This document shows positions 38,965-50,819 of a DNA stretch of 64,000 nucleotides, piece after piece (positions within the stretch are counted from its first letter, which is position 1; every line of letters begins with the position of its first letter). The stretch covers positions 1-64,000 of the forward strand of contig JABVXV010000301.1 of NCBI GenBank assembly GCA_013365325.1, read 5' to 3'. Position numbers and translations under genes: made by a program. Below the pieces are notes generated by a model, which saw only the letters and a program-made list of their open reading frames with translations, was not told where the DNA came from and searched no databases. This stretch comes from Dipetalonema caudispina. Taxonomy: Eukaryota > Nematoda > Chromadorea > Rhabditida > Onchocercidae.

Positions 38965-41900
38965 CTATGAGCTCCAAACACGCCGTTGATATTCCGGTGG
39001 GGCCACTTCGTAATCCGTTTCAATATCGAAGAACTTATGACGATTAACTTCGAGGAATTTCAAAAAATTGTGCACTTGATTCACAATAGCTTCGATTGTT
39101 CGATCACTCCAACTTGTCAGTCTGTAATGTGAAGATATTGCGTGCCATAAATCCTCTTTGGAAAATAAAAACAATAGAAGTAAGATCTACCTGTTTGCCA
39201 AATAATGTACAATAAATTTAGATCAGTGTTTGCGTTTCGGTTGAAACTATTCAAATAATACCGAAACATGCTTCAAATCTATTATTGCTAATCACTACAA
39301 CTGAAGAAGTTTACTGTGTGAAACATCAAATTGATTTTATTTTAAAGGATTTTATATTTTCGATGATGTGACTCTTCTTCTATATGCCTTAATTAATGAC
39401 TTCGGCAAAAAAAATCTTTTCCAGCACTCTACGATAAGAGCCTGAAAAACAAGGCTTAGTAAACCTAGATCCCTTATCATAAACGGAAATGTTGACAACT
39501 GCTATATCATTTTTTCCTTCTCGCCACATGTTCCATAATTTGAAATGTGATCAGCGAATTAAAATTAATGTTAACACTAATGTGAAAAATTTACCCCAAC
39601 ATATGGCCGAAACGAACAAACAAACGAAGAAGATGAATGAAACCATAGTATTCCGAAGGTTTGAACTTGTCATAATCGTCCGTAACTGAATCTGCAACAA
39701 AACAAAATCAATAAATAAAAAAGCACAGAAAAAAAAGGTACAATCATTAAATAAAAACATACGAATAGGATAACTTCGTTCCGAGTAATTTCATTTTTCC
39801 ACATTTCAAATCAAGCGTAAAACATCAATTAGTTATTTGTCAAACGATAATCATAAGAAATAATCATACTTACCATCAGCATCAGTCACTTCACTGCTAC
39901 GTTTTTTCTTCGCATCTTTTGTTCCTTCCTGAAAGTTAACCATATTAAACAAGGACAAAGTTGTGGCTCAATGAAGTTTTCTTCAACATATTTAAATCTT
40001 CAGTTGTATGTGACAGGAATATTTGTAAATGTTTGGATGAAAAAAAAGAGATATAGATGATAGATACACTGCTTCGAGAGAAGTTTAAAGAACAATATTT
40101 GAATGAGTTCTGAACAAGCAAATAAAAATCCATTTTTTAAGGTTCTGTCAATTTCCAGAATATTCTAGGCTTTGGATTCTCTAATCCGAAGCCAAAACAT
40201 GAATTTTCCAGTTGATACTGCTATATGACATTAAGTGAAAACAAATATATCAGTGCTTCCGGAATAGAGAAATATTTACGAACTTAATCAACAAGGAAAC
40301 CGTAATAGAAAGGTTGCACCTGTTTAGTTTTATGTTGAGCAAGGAGGTCCGCATATTGAGGTCGCTCAAATTTGTACAACAACTGTAATCCCAATGAATT
40401 GTTAAAGTAATCCTGAAAAATACAAAAAAAAAGTAGAATGTATCAAACATATCGCAAAAGAGATAAAAACAGTTCAGATCTCATTAACAAAACATAATGA
40501 TGGTAAATCTAAAAAGCGGGCAAAAACAACACAATGAAAAGTGTTTGGCTCTTAAACAGATCCACTCAATAGAATATTGAAATAATATGTAAAACACGTA
40601 AAGCTGTGGTAGGTTGCGAGTGGAACAAAAAAAGTGAAGTAAAAAACAAAAGACCTGTATACCATAACTGCTTTCAACCAAAGTAACCACCATGGAATTT
40701 AGCTGTGTATCATCGCTTCCAAATTCAAATGTTAAAGTATCTTTCGCTTCTACGCATGTACCCATATAATCCGCATACTGTAACAACAGGAATATTTTCG
40801 ATATTCGAAAATCCGTTCAAATATTTGAATATCGGTTCAAGATTCAAATGTTAGTTGAATCGATCACTACGAATCAAATTAGCTGTTTTACGAAATACCC
40901 TGCACAAGATCCCAAAGAGAAAAAAATTTAAACCACTCTGTTGATCGGTGAATTGATTCAACCAGCTTCGACTTTTTTTAACTTACAAGCAGAGACGGCA
41001 CTTATTATCAGGATGACCATCATCGCTTATCGAAGCAGGACAAAAGTAAAAATATGCTTAGCCAACTTCATTCAAACTTAAGGTAATAGAGGTATTACCG
41101 TTGTTCCCTAATGACAGATAAAGCCACTGGCTTTCACTGTGATAACTCTTCATTTTCTAATCTACATAAGTTAAATTAATCTAACCTGACGAACAATGCC
41201 GGCTACTGTATGTCGCGCTGGAAGTCGCGGGAGATACATTTGACGGTTAACCATATCGTGGTCATCGACCAGAATGTCTTTAAGTACTGACGGTATCTAA
41301 AATTAAAACAGAACCCATACACCTAGAAGATACAAACATGTGAAATATCTGATAAACTTAAGCAATTCTATGATAATCTGAGTTGTTGCAATACTGCAAT
41401 ATTCCGCCAAACTACTCCAGCCATACACAATAACATTCATAACCACAATCCAATTGAAATCCTCCAGAATGACGAAGAGTTTTTCTTTGATCTTATTTCT
41501 TTCTCTTTTTAAATAAATGAGAAATAAGCTATAGCTAGACAACAAATGAGGAATTCAGATGAAGAATTGTCACCAGAAAGCTGGAATTCACATATACATT
41601 TAATAAGATGGGTTGAAAAATAAGATCCGAACAATTCTTACGTCAATTTTTATTTCATTCTTCCGGATAAAATCCGAAACCGGCTCGTTCTCCAGCTGCG
41701 TACCTGGTTTACGTTTTCGCATGGTCCCTAAAGAAGACTTTCATTTTTAACATCTCTTTAACTGGATGAATTACCCACTTTAAAAATGACTCATTACATT
41801 TTCATGCTCCAAAATTTTAGCATTTTATTGATTTTCCTTTGCAAGCAACATCCCTTTATCAACACCAGAAATCTGCGTACAGTATTTCAAGACAAACTAC

Positions 41901-44900
41901 CTCTTCTCACTAATCATAAAGCAAGAACAACAATAAAGCAACAAAATAAACTGACCAAAAGTTTTTCAGTTCACATGGATGAGACTTTATCTTACAATAA
42001 CTGTTTGACTCTAAATCCTCAAACAATGAGTATTTCAATGAGCCTAATCTGAAACAACTCTTACACCTTCAAAATTTCCCAAAATAGATAACCTTTATCT
42101 GATACAATACTAGCAGCCCGACTTGTCGATGTTCCACGCTTATCCGATGGTGTACTACCTCGGCTATCAGCTCCACCACTTCGTTTCTCATCCAAAACAT
42201 TCGATTTCCGACTACGTCGTTTGTTCTGAGCTAATCGAGCCTGAGCATCTCTCATTTCCGCCTAAAGAACTGGAAATTTTGTCGCATCAACCTCAGTTAG
42301 CTCCCAATTCAATTTCATTCTTTCACTAAACTACTTGGGATTTATCGATTTCATTCTGAGGCAATGTTTTTTTTCCCCCTCTTTATAAATTGATGGACAT
42401 CAATTTTTTTTTCAATGGTTAGAGAAAAAAAATGGCTAACTGCTTGCTGTGTTCATTAGTCTGTATGAAATTCGCAAAAACGAAAGATGATGAAATAATT
42501 TTAATAAAAAATAAGTTTTAAATAAAATTTAAGTAAACTTTGTGCACTTTTTCCTTTCTATTAATCATCTAATTAGTAATAGAGTTACTTTTACATGGAA
42601 TTCAAAACATTATTTCACAATTAAATACAACCTCAAATTTAAATAACTGATTATTTAGCTTCGTTTGGTTATTGAGAGATAATTAATTATTAAAAAAATT
42701 CATAAAGTTGCAGTACGTACGGATTTTGCTAAATTCTTTTCTCCATATCTTTTTTAGAATTATTTTTCTAACGACAAAATAAATATATTCTAACGATAAA
42801 ATAGATAAAAAAAACTAAGCACTTTGAAACAACCTTTGATTTCTTTCTTTTATGTCAGCTTCCACTCATCAGTGAACATGGTTTACCCATTTCTCTCCTA
42901 TACGACCTCACCGTAAAGCCATATCAATTTAAATTTTTTGAGTTAAAAAAAAATTACGTTTGAGGAATAGTGAATATTTGAGTTTATAAATATGTAATAC
43001 AGTAAACTCTCATGATCTCCAAAACTTAACAAACAAACAATTTTTTCTTTAGATTATCCAAATACCCTAAGATTTCTTCTTGTTCATTGCTCAATAAAAT
43101 CTATCAGAGATGTTAATGATTGAAATTCTACTTGAAATACTTGAAAATTTAAGAAATTTTAGCCCTAATAAGGAATACATGTTTCATAGGTGAATCTTCC
43201 ACCATAAAATAAATCTACAGCAACGGCACTAGTCATTCAACTTATTCAATACATTATTTGTACTGCATATCTGGCAAGTAAAACAGTTAGCACCACGTCC
43301 AGCATATCTGATAAGTCTCATCTTAATTTCAAACTGACCAAATAATCGTTTTCTTCCTTCTCTTTTTCATTCACCTTCCCTTCTTATCTCAAGAAAAAAT
43401 ACTTTTACGTTAGACATATTGGTGATAAAGATTGGTCCCAAAATTAAAACAATGAAATTTAGTGATATACTTTGTAAGAATGATAGCTGTGATGTAAAGT
43501 AATTTCAAAAGAAAAGTATTCATAAGTAATGTAGCAGTTAAAAAGACTAAAATATTTTTACAATAATAGTTTGAAGCAGAATTATGAAATCAACTTTCTA
43601 CGTTCATAATTAAATATTACGATATATATAAATGACTTAAGTTTCATAACAGACTTTCCGTACTATGACTTGCTGTTATGCTGGGATACTCATTCAGGCA
43701 ATTTTATAAGGAAATGAGAAATTTCTAAATAATTATTTCACTAGGATTGTTTTACTTCACAGTAGTGGCGCATTTTCCGTAATTAATCCTGAAGATATAA
43801 TGGTTTGCCATATAGTATCGCTAATTTCAGATATGCAAACTAAGAAAATACGATATCATGTTCAGCAGTTACAATGTTTGACCGTAAACGTATTATCCAA
43901 CATTAGCAATGCGCAAACGTGGATGTTTTTTTGCGGAGGGAAGAGAAAAAAGGCAATAATAATGCTTAACGAATCGCCTTTTGAAAAATCAGGAAAAAAT
44001 TTTTGCTGATTAAATTAGTTGGGACATTTAAAGAAACCTTTGCACGTTCGACGTTAGCTGTTGTGTATTCCAGAAAACGACTACGTGTGCTGCTATGCTT
44101 AATTTTTTCATCATGTCGTTGGTTCCAGCCCTAAAAGTAAGAAATAAAAAAAAAAATAAAATAAAAGATAGGATAACCACGGCGGTTAGATAAATCCAGC
44201 AAAGATATATTTGAAATAATTATACCTGATGTACAATGGCCTTCAGTACTATCCAACGCTTATTTAAATTACAATATACAATACTACTTGATACTATAGC
44301 TGTCTGAAGTAACTTATAAATAATACGAGTATCATACCTGATAATGAACGGTATAAATAGGTTCTCCATCGAGGCTATGCTCCACGTTGATAATTTTTGC
44401 TTCATAATAAAGATTGTCCAAATGTTGACAGAGTACCTTGGCATGCAATTCATAAACATCCGAGGCTTTTGCAACTTCCTGTCAAATAAATTCTACATTT
44501 ACTTGATACTTTTTAGATCACTATAAAATGATGCTAGTGAAAATTTTAAAATTTATCTCCATGATAACCATAGCGTACTTACTAACTTATCTACTTTTCT
44601 AATTGTGCTGATAATATCAAATATTATTTCATTCAGCTACATAATTGAAGTGACTCCTGCATGTAACGGTTAAAAAGTATACAATCAAAACCAAACTTAA
44701 AAATATGTCGTAGATTATTCTTACTATAATCCAGTTATATTAAATAATATAAAACCATTCATATTTTGATCTTTGTATTAAATGATATCAAACTCACTGT
44801 TCTAGGATTTTTCAATGTTTCTTCGGAAATATTAGATACTACAGTACATCAACATACAATATACAACTAAATATATTTCAAATATTTTTTAAATTAAAAA

Positions 44901-44972
44901 GCAAAAAAAAAAAAAAAAAAATCCAACCTTAGTTGCATCCTTTGGAGCGGTACTTTCTTTTTTCGGAGGCAT
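38965..44972 (-). CDS. mrg-1: MRG15/MORF4-like chromodomain protein, 11 exons, 389 aa
   Basis: Exons in transcript order: 44972-44928, 44478-44338, 44130-44038, 42261-42093, 41727-41642, 41296-41186, 40777-40655, 40412-40320, 39928-39874, 39691-39595, 39121-38965; frame is kept throughout. MRG proteins read H3K36 methylation and serve in histone acetylase and deacetylase complexes; C. elegans MRG-1 protects germline identity. The chromo barrel (about 24-93) has HAKVLCQHLDNLYYEAKI and TVHYQGWNQRHDEKI. The methyl-lysine cage of human MRG15 (His, Tyr, Tyr, Trp) maps to H34, Y40, Y61 and W64, all present. A basic Ser/Arg linker (KRRSRKS, DKRGTSTSR) leads to the MRG domain (about 170-385) with DYFNNSLGLQLLYKFERPQY, YYGFIHLLRLFVRFGHMLG and the C-terminal DYEVAPPEYQRR. 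Introns vary from about 200 to over 1,700 bases. Confidence 0.95.
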
Positions 44973-47596
44973 CGTTTAATTTACGTTTTATGACAGAAGA
45001 ATGAAACAAAAGATGAAAATCAGCAGCAAATTCAAGTAATTTCTGTAAAAAAATATAATCATTATTACCGATTTTAAGTAAATTGAAAATTTCACCATAT
45101 TCATTATAGAATATAAAACACTAAAACAACATCCAAGATTAGTTTTGAGAATGAATAATTCTTGACAGCTATTATTTACTTCGTTTCTTATCACCTCTAG
45201 CTATTCCTCTTCAGACAAGTATTAATTTACTCTCAAATTGAAGCAAACTTTGTAAATTTATTGAAATCTATATGAGGAAAAGTATTTTGCAAATGATTTT
45301 CTATTCATATTGAAAAATTTTTTTTCTTTTTTCTTCCTTTTTATTAATTTTTTTCTTCATATAAAAACCATTTAAATTAGCGTTTAAATTTTTCAGAAAA
45401 ATTTTTTGAACAAATTATTTCAAATTAATACACTTGTAATTCGGATTCCAACACAACAAATATTATTTTGAATCAATAGCTACGTATCAGTAGAATAAGA
45501 ATCGTTCAATCAAAAAAAAAAAAAAAAAAAACATTCTACAATGATATATAGCTTACTAAAATTTCATTGGATTAAAATTCTTTTTAATCTACATACAATA
45601 CATCAGCATTTTTTCATAAATAAAATAAAATTATTTTTGAATGAAAATTTACAAAAATATTTTTTATATCTTTTTTAGATAAAAATAAATTTAAAATATT
45701 TTAAGTATATAATATATATTCAAGAGGGTAAATTAGTAATAGTAAATAGAAATGAAAAAAAGAAAAAAAAAAAGAATAATAATTTCTTGTTTGAAAAAAA
45801 TTCTTTTTGCAAAAAGAAGAAAAAAGAAAATTAGAAAGAATATTTTTCCTTATTTAACAATTACAATATTGTTAATTACATAAAAATACTATCAAAAAGT
45901 TTAAGTTCAACAAAAATATCACTGACACTAAAAAAAAAAAAAAAAAAAAAAAAATCCTAGCAATCAATCAAGAAGATTAAACAAGACAAGGAAGAAAATA
46001 AAATGTAAAATTTATATATTTTTTTTTTTTTTTTAAAAAAAAAGAAGCTACATTTACAAGGATCAGATCAATTGAATAAATGTACATTTACATAATTTTT
46101 ATCCTATCAGTAAATACAATTAACAATAAACATACTTAAAACTACAATGACAATCAATGAAATTATATAAATTATAAAAATTTTTTATAGCGAAAAAAAA
46201 AAAACTCTTAAATATCACTTAATTAATCATAATGAATTATCTCATTATTCAATTAAAAGTAATCATATAATAATAAAATTGATTTTTTTACCTAATATTA
46301 CATAATTAAATTAATTATTTTTTTTTTTTTTTTTCCCTCAACTCATATAGAATAATTTTTACCCTTTTTTTTTTTTTTTCTTCACTTCTACTACATTTCA
46401 TTTCTTATCAATTTTTTTTTTCAATCATTCCTTATTCTTTTTCTACACTCAACTATATTATCATTTATAAAAATATACCAATAATAAGTAAGGAAAACAG
46501 TTTTACAACATTAAATTTATCACTTATTTTATGATAGTTTAAGATTGATTCCGAAATTCCGGATGAATGGTTCATTGCTATGAATCCAATGAATCCGTTA
46601 AAATGAGCATAATATAATGGAGAAATAAATGTAAATGGAAAAAAATATAGAAAAGTAATGAGAAATGAGAAGATTTGATGATAATTATTAGCATATAATT
46701 GAAATAAGGTCATAGGTTATCACTTTCTGGTAAAAATTGCCGCAAAATTGCCGCCACCTAACTAAATTTATTGCTAAATGAAGCTAACCTAACCGCATTT
46801 TACCCATTACATTTAATGAACAATATCTGTATAAACGTATAAAAGTTTGTAACGTTTGAAACATTATTCACGCTCAAAAGCTATGAATTTCACGGAATAC
46901 GTATGAAATAATACGGAACACGTAAGTTTAAAGCCCATTGTAAAGTGAAGCACGCCTTGTTCAGACGGACAACACGTGGATGGTATTATGCGGTTCGGCG
47001 TGAAGTAATTAATGGGCACACAAAACGTACGTTGTGAATTTCACGGAATGTTTTTTTTTTTTTTTTTTTCTCGAGATTTTTAAGAAATTTCTAACTTAAA
47101 GTTGGGAAGTTATTTGATTATTTGAGTTTTTTTTCGAAAGTTTCTTTCAAAATTTCAATTCTTTTTACTGAACTATTTTCAAATTTTTCTTTTTTCATTA
47201 GTTCAAAAAACTTTCAACTACAAAATAATTCCATTACATGACAAATTTTTGTTTGAAATTGTTTCGTAATTTTAAAATTTTGTTATAAATCTAAATATCA
47301 CCTTGATAATATGATCATATACACGTATTAATTGATCTGAAATACGCTGAAACATCGAACACATCATCGTGAAGTACACGTAAAACGTACGAATCATCAA
47401 TATGACATAACATAGATAAATACACGTATGCAAATATTGGGTGTGGTTTTTTTTTTTTTTCTTTTTAAATGAGAAACTTTTTAGAGTAAATTTAATTTTA
47501 AATTTGAATTTTAAAGGAAACATTTACTTTTATTTGAATATAAACAAAAAAAAAAAAAAGAAAATGTAAGACATTTGTCAAATTTAAGCATCTTAG
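44973..47596. other. Divergent intergenic region between mrg-1 and the Cys-rich gene
   Basis: 2.6 kb that should hold both promoters. Most is AT-rich with several long poly-A/T runs (45509-45530, 45931-45953, 46318-46334). The block about 46720-47050 is clearly richer in CG and CGTA words and carries a repeated 15-mer. I recognise no coding exon here. Confidence 0.6.
46884..47049. repeat. Block bounded by an exact 15-bp direct repeat, with internal inverted arms
   Basis: TGAATTTCACGGAAT occurs at 46884-46898 and again at 47035-47049. Between them, 46932-46955 and 46997-47017 form partial inverted arms (GCCCATT...CACGCC against GGCGTG...AATGGGC). It may be a decayed small mobile element or a regulatory block shared by two divergent genes. 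Confidence 0.55.
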
Positions 47597-50309
47597 ATGA
47601 GAGCGGTTTATTTCATTTCGTTTTTATTTTATTTGTTTACAGTAAATTATTATTTGAAATTTCATTTAAAATATATTTCCATTCTTTATCTTTCTTATGA
47701 TTGTTTAATCTAAAGTTTGAGTTAAAATGGTATTCATAGCTAATTAAGATTTGATATAAAATAAGAACTTAAAACTTTTCAAAAATTTTTTTAATATCAT
47801 TATTTTCATCTCATTGTAAAAATTTGTTTTGATGTTTTTTAAATTTATATCAATTATTTTCCACTTAAAATTAACATTAAAAAAAAGATACCTTACAAAA
47901 GTAACTGAAATTATCATAATTTTGAAAATATTTCAGTCAAAAATTTCCAAAAAAGTAGCAGGATTAGAAATTCAAAATCATGGTGATTTCGATGGTTTTA
48001 GTGATATTACATTGATAAATTGTAAGGCAATCTATCCGTTATCAATATTTTATTTCAAATTTCATCGCTTGTTTTTTTTTTTTTTTTTTTTTTTTTTTTG
48101 GGGGGGGAGAAGAAGTTCAGAAAAACTTTGAGTAGAATAATTTTAAATGAAATTTAAAAGAAAATTACAAAAAGCAAACGATAAAAATTGCTTGAATTTA
48201 AATCAATTCATTATCATGAAAGCTAGATTTAGTTAATATGATTCATCATATTATCATTATATCATATCAACAAATCCTTGCAACAGAACTTAATTTTCAT
48301 TAAGGAAATTGGAATTTTAATCAGACAATTTCCAAATATCTTTGCTGAATATTCCTCATTTTTTAATGTTCAGGGGAACAGATGGAATGTACAGCTGATA
48401 GTAAAGCGGTAATTTGTGATAAACGACCACTTGAGCTATATGGTAAGACAATATGGAAGCCATGCCTATTTGGCTATATTTGCATCAAAAAATCTGATTG
48501 TTAGTTTAACCGATACCATGATCAATTAATTTAACCGATACCATGATCAATTGATCTAATCGATACCATGATCAGTTGAATTAACCGATACCATGATCAA
48601 TTGATCTAACCGATACCATGACCAATTGATGCTTCAATTGTAAACGTTTAGAAGTATTCGTTATTGTTAATCATTCTTTCTGATCATTCTTAGGCAGTCA
48701 TAATTTGATGCAAAATGAGGATTGAAATTTTTAAAACACATTTCAAAAATTGTCAATGGTTCAAATTATTTGGTTTTTGCATGGGAATACATCGTATCGG
48801 TGTGAATAACCGGTGCACAAGATATGATACTTGATTTTCTAGCGTAAAATACGTAATTTGGATTATCTAGTGAACAATCGGTAGTGGATAATATAAGGTG
48901 TCGAATATATCTTTAGCTTGCCTAAAGCTTCAAAAGTATAAAAAAAAAGAAAAAAAAAATTATTATATTTTGCTTACTTGATGAATTTTTGTTTGCTCAA
49001 TTTAATATCGTAATTAAAATAAGTAGTAATTAGGTCGCATAGGATAGTGTAAGATTGAAAGTAATGATTTCTCCTTTATTAATTTCAACAATTTCTAAAA
49101 TTTCTTTGAAAATTGAAGTTCATTATTGCTACATCCATTGAATGATTTTCTTTTGTTGCAGATGTCGATGAATTTCGACGTTGTATTGACTTGGGCAATA
49201 ATTTTAGTCCAATTCTTTGTAATAATGCTCATGAATATCCACGAAATTTTAACTGTGATTTCTATGACAAATTTGCTTGTCAACGTAGCAAACGTTATAT
49301 CTATTCGTGTATTTGTATCAACAGTCATCGAAATGTGTAATTTTTTTTTTTTTTTTTTTTTTAAATTTTATTCCATGATATAATAATCTCTTTACTTATT
49401 AGTTTTTAATTAATTATCATTGGTTTTTATTTTTCTAAGAGAAAAAAGTTTTTAGTGTAATGGATGGAAATAAAATTTTTTGATTTTAAGAAAAAGATGA
49501 AAGGAATAAGAGACTAAGGATTACATGGAAATAGTCTGAAAGAGGTGGAGATGGTTTCAGAAATTATTATACTTCCGTGTTTGTTTCAACTACGCTTTCT
49601 CCAATGATTAAAGCAATCAATGACATTGCTAATCCGGAAATACTTTGGATAGTAATTGAAATCATGTAATTTCAAATTCCAGTTCTTCGAAAGTCTTCCA
49701 TATTCTTTCTTATTTATAGTGATATGAAGACTTGTGCTAATACAACAGTATGCAGGAAAGGATTACCTGAAAAAGAAATTATATCATCCAATACAGAAAT
49801 ACCGGAAAGAACTATAATTTACACTACTACTGTTCGCACTACTACTCTTCATAGTTCAAGTGAGCACATCCAGTTTTTTTTTTTTCCTGATTTCCAGAAG
49901 AAATTTCTAGTAAATTTATTTTCATTCTATAAAAATTCTCCATTGTATTTAGGATTTTTTCCCCTCGTTGCAAGCCAAAAAAAAAAATTACTGAGAAAGG
50001 AATCGACGATACAGTTTTACATTAGCTTTAGAACTAGTTTATAACTTTGATTTCTGGAGTTAATATCTCGCAATGATATCTTTGGTATTTGAAATTAAAG
50101 TATGACAGTTCATTTCATGTTTAAAGTCTTTTTATATCTAAATGCTGTAACAATCTCCAACCATTCCAAATTCTGGTAACTTTGAAATTTCAGCTCAAAA
50201 TATAGTAACAACTCAAAGGAAGTGCCATCCTGGACCACAATTGTCTACACTTTTAAAAGCCTTCTTTTCGATCTTATCAACATTAAATTACTATTATAAT
50301 AGCAGATAA
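47597..50309 (+). CDS. Unrecognised secreted Cys-rich protein, 6 exons, 209 aa
   Basis: Exons: 47597-47641, 47937-48021, 48374-48442, 49162-49336, 49720-49859, 50194-50309; every junction is GT-AG and in phase, ending in TAA. Exon 1 encodes only a signal peptide (MRAVYFISFLFYLFT) and begins directly at a CATCTTAG acceptor, which suggests spliced-leader trans-splicing. The mature part has 11 cysteines: two in exon 3 (MECTADSKAVIC), six in exon 4 (including CNNAHEYPRNFNC and YSCIC), two in exon 5 (KTCANTTVC) and one in exon 6. A Thr-rich stretch (TIIYTTTVRTTTLHSS) follows and the C-terminus is hydrophobic. I do not recognise the family and propose no function beyond likely secretion. Intron 3 holds a 25-bp minisatellite. 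Confidence 0.75.
48072..48107 (+). repeat. T28G8 homopolymer tract
   Basis: A run of 28 T directly followed by 8 G, in intron 2 of the Cys-rich gene. G runs of this length are rare in this window. Confidence 0.85.
48508..48632 (+). repeat. 25-bp minisatellite, five units
   Basis: Five head-to-tail 25-base units, each starting AAYCGATACCATGAYCARTT with a 5-base variable end. They lie in intron 3 of the Cys-rich gene. The units are contiguous with no spacers, so this is not a CRISPR array. Confidence 0.95.
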
Positions 50310-50819
50310 TACGTAGAATGGATTCTGGATAGAGTTTTATGTTGTTGTACAAGAAATGAAGTCGAAAAGTCGAATTGTGATTTGCAGTAAATCCAGAGCT
50401 GAAAATTGTATTAAATTTTAAAATAATTCTCTTGTGATGGCTACAATACCGGTAGTCTTCAACAAAACCAAAAGGCATCATCGTATAATAACCGGTTAGC
50501 AACCAAAACAATACAAACAAATCAGCGGTAGCCTAAACAAGATCTAACAAAAGATATGAACCAGTAAGTTTTTCCAACGAATGTAATCATCAAAATTCTA
50601 ACCAAAAATCGGAATTAAAAACAGAAAACAAAATATGACCAAAATACTGCAATACATAAGAATATCCGAAATGGATGGTATTTTGAGCTCAAAGATTTTT
50701 TTGATTTCATCACAAACTCGGATTAAGACTTCAATTATATTTCATAATATTGTCGTACAATGAAATGAAGTAGACAGAAGTCACAGAAAAATTTTGTGTA
50801 CCACAGGAGTAGTAACGGA
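50310..50819. other. Spacer 3' of the Cys-rich gene
   Basis: The presumed 3' UTR and spacer. No feature recognised. Confidence 0.6.

Noticed and set aside
39551..39760. Minus-strand 69-codon hydrophobic frame
   Set aside because: It is the wrong frame of mrg-1 exon 10; the correct frame gives YYGFIHLLRLFVRFGHMLG.
47829..48131. Continuous plus-strand frame starting MMFFKFISIIF as the first exon of the Cys-rich gene
   Set aside because: It runs through a clear TTTCAG acceptor (47931-47936). The 47597-47641 exon gives a better signal peptide, has its own acceptor and joins in phase.
48508..48632. Possible CRISPR-like array
   Set aside because: The units are contiguous with no unique spacers and lie in an intron of a eukaryotic gene.
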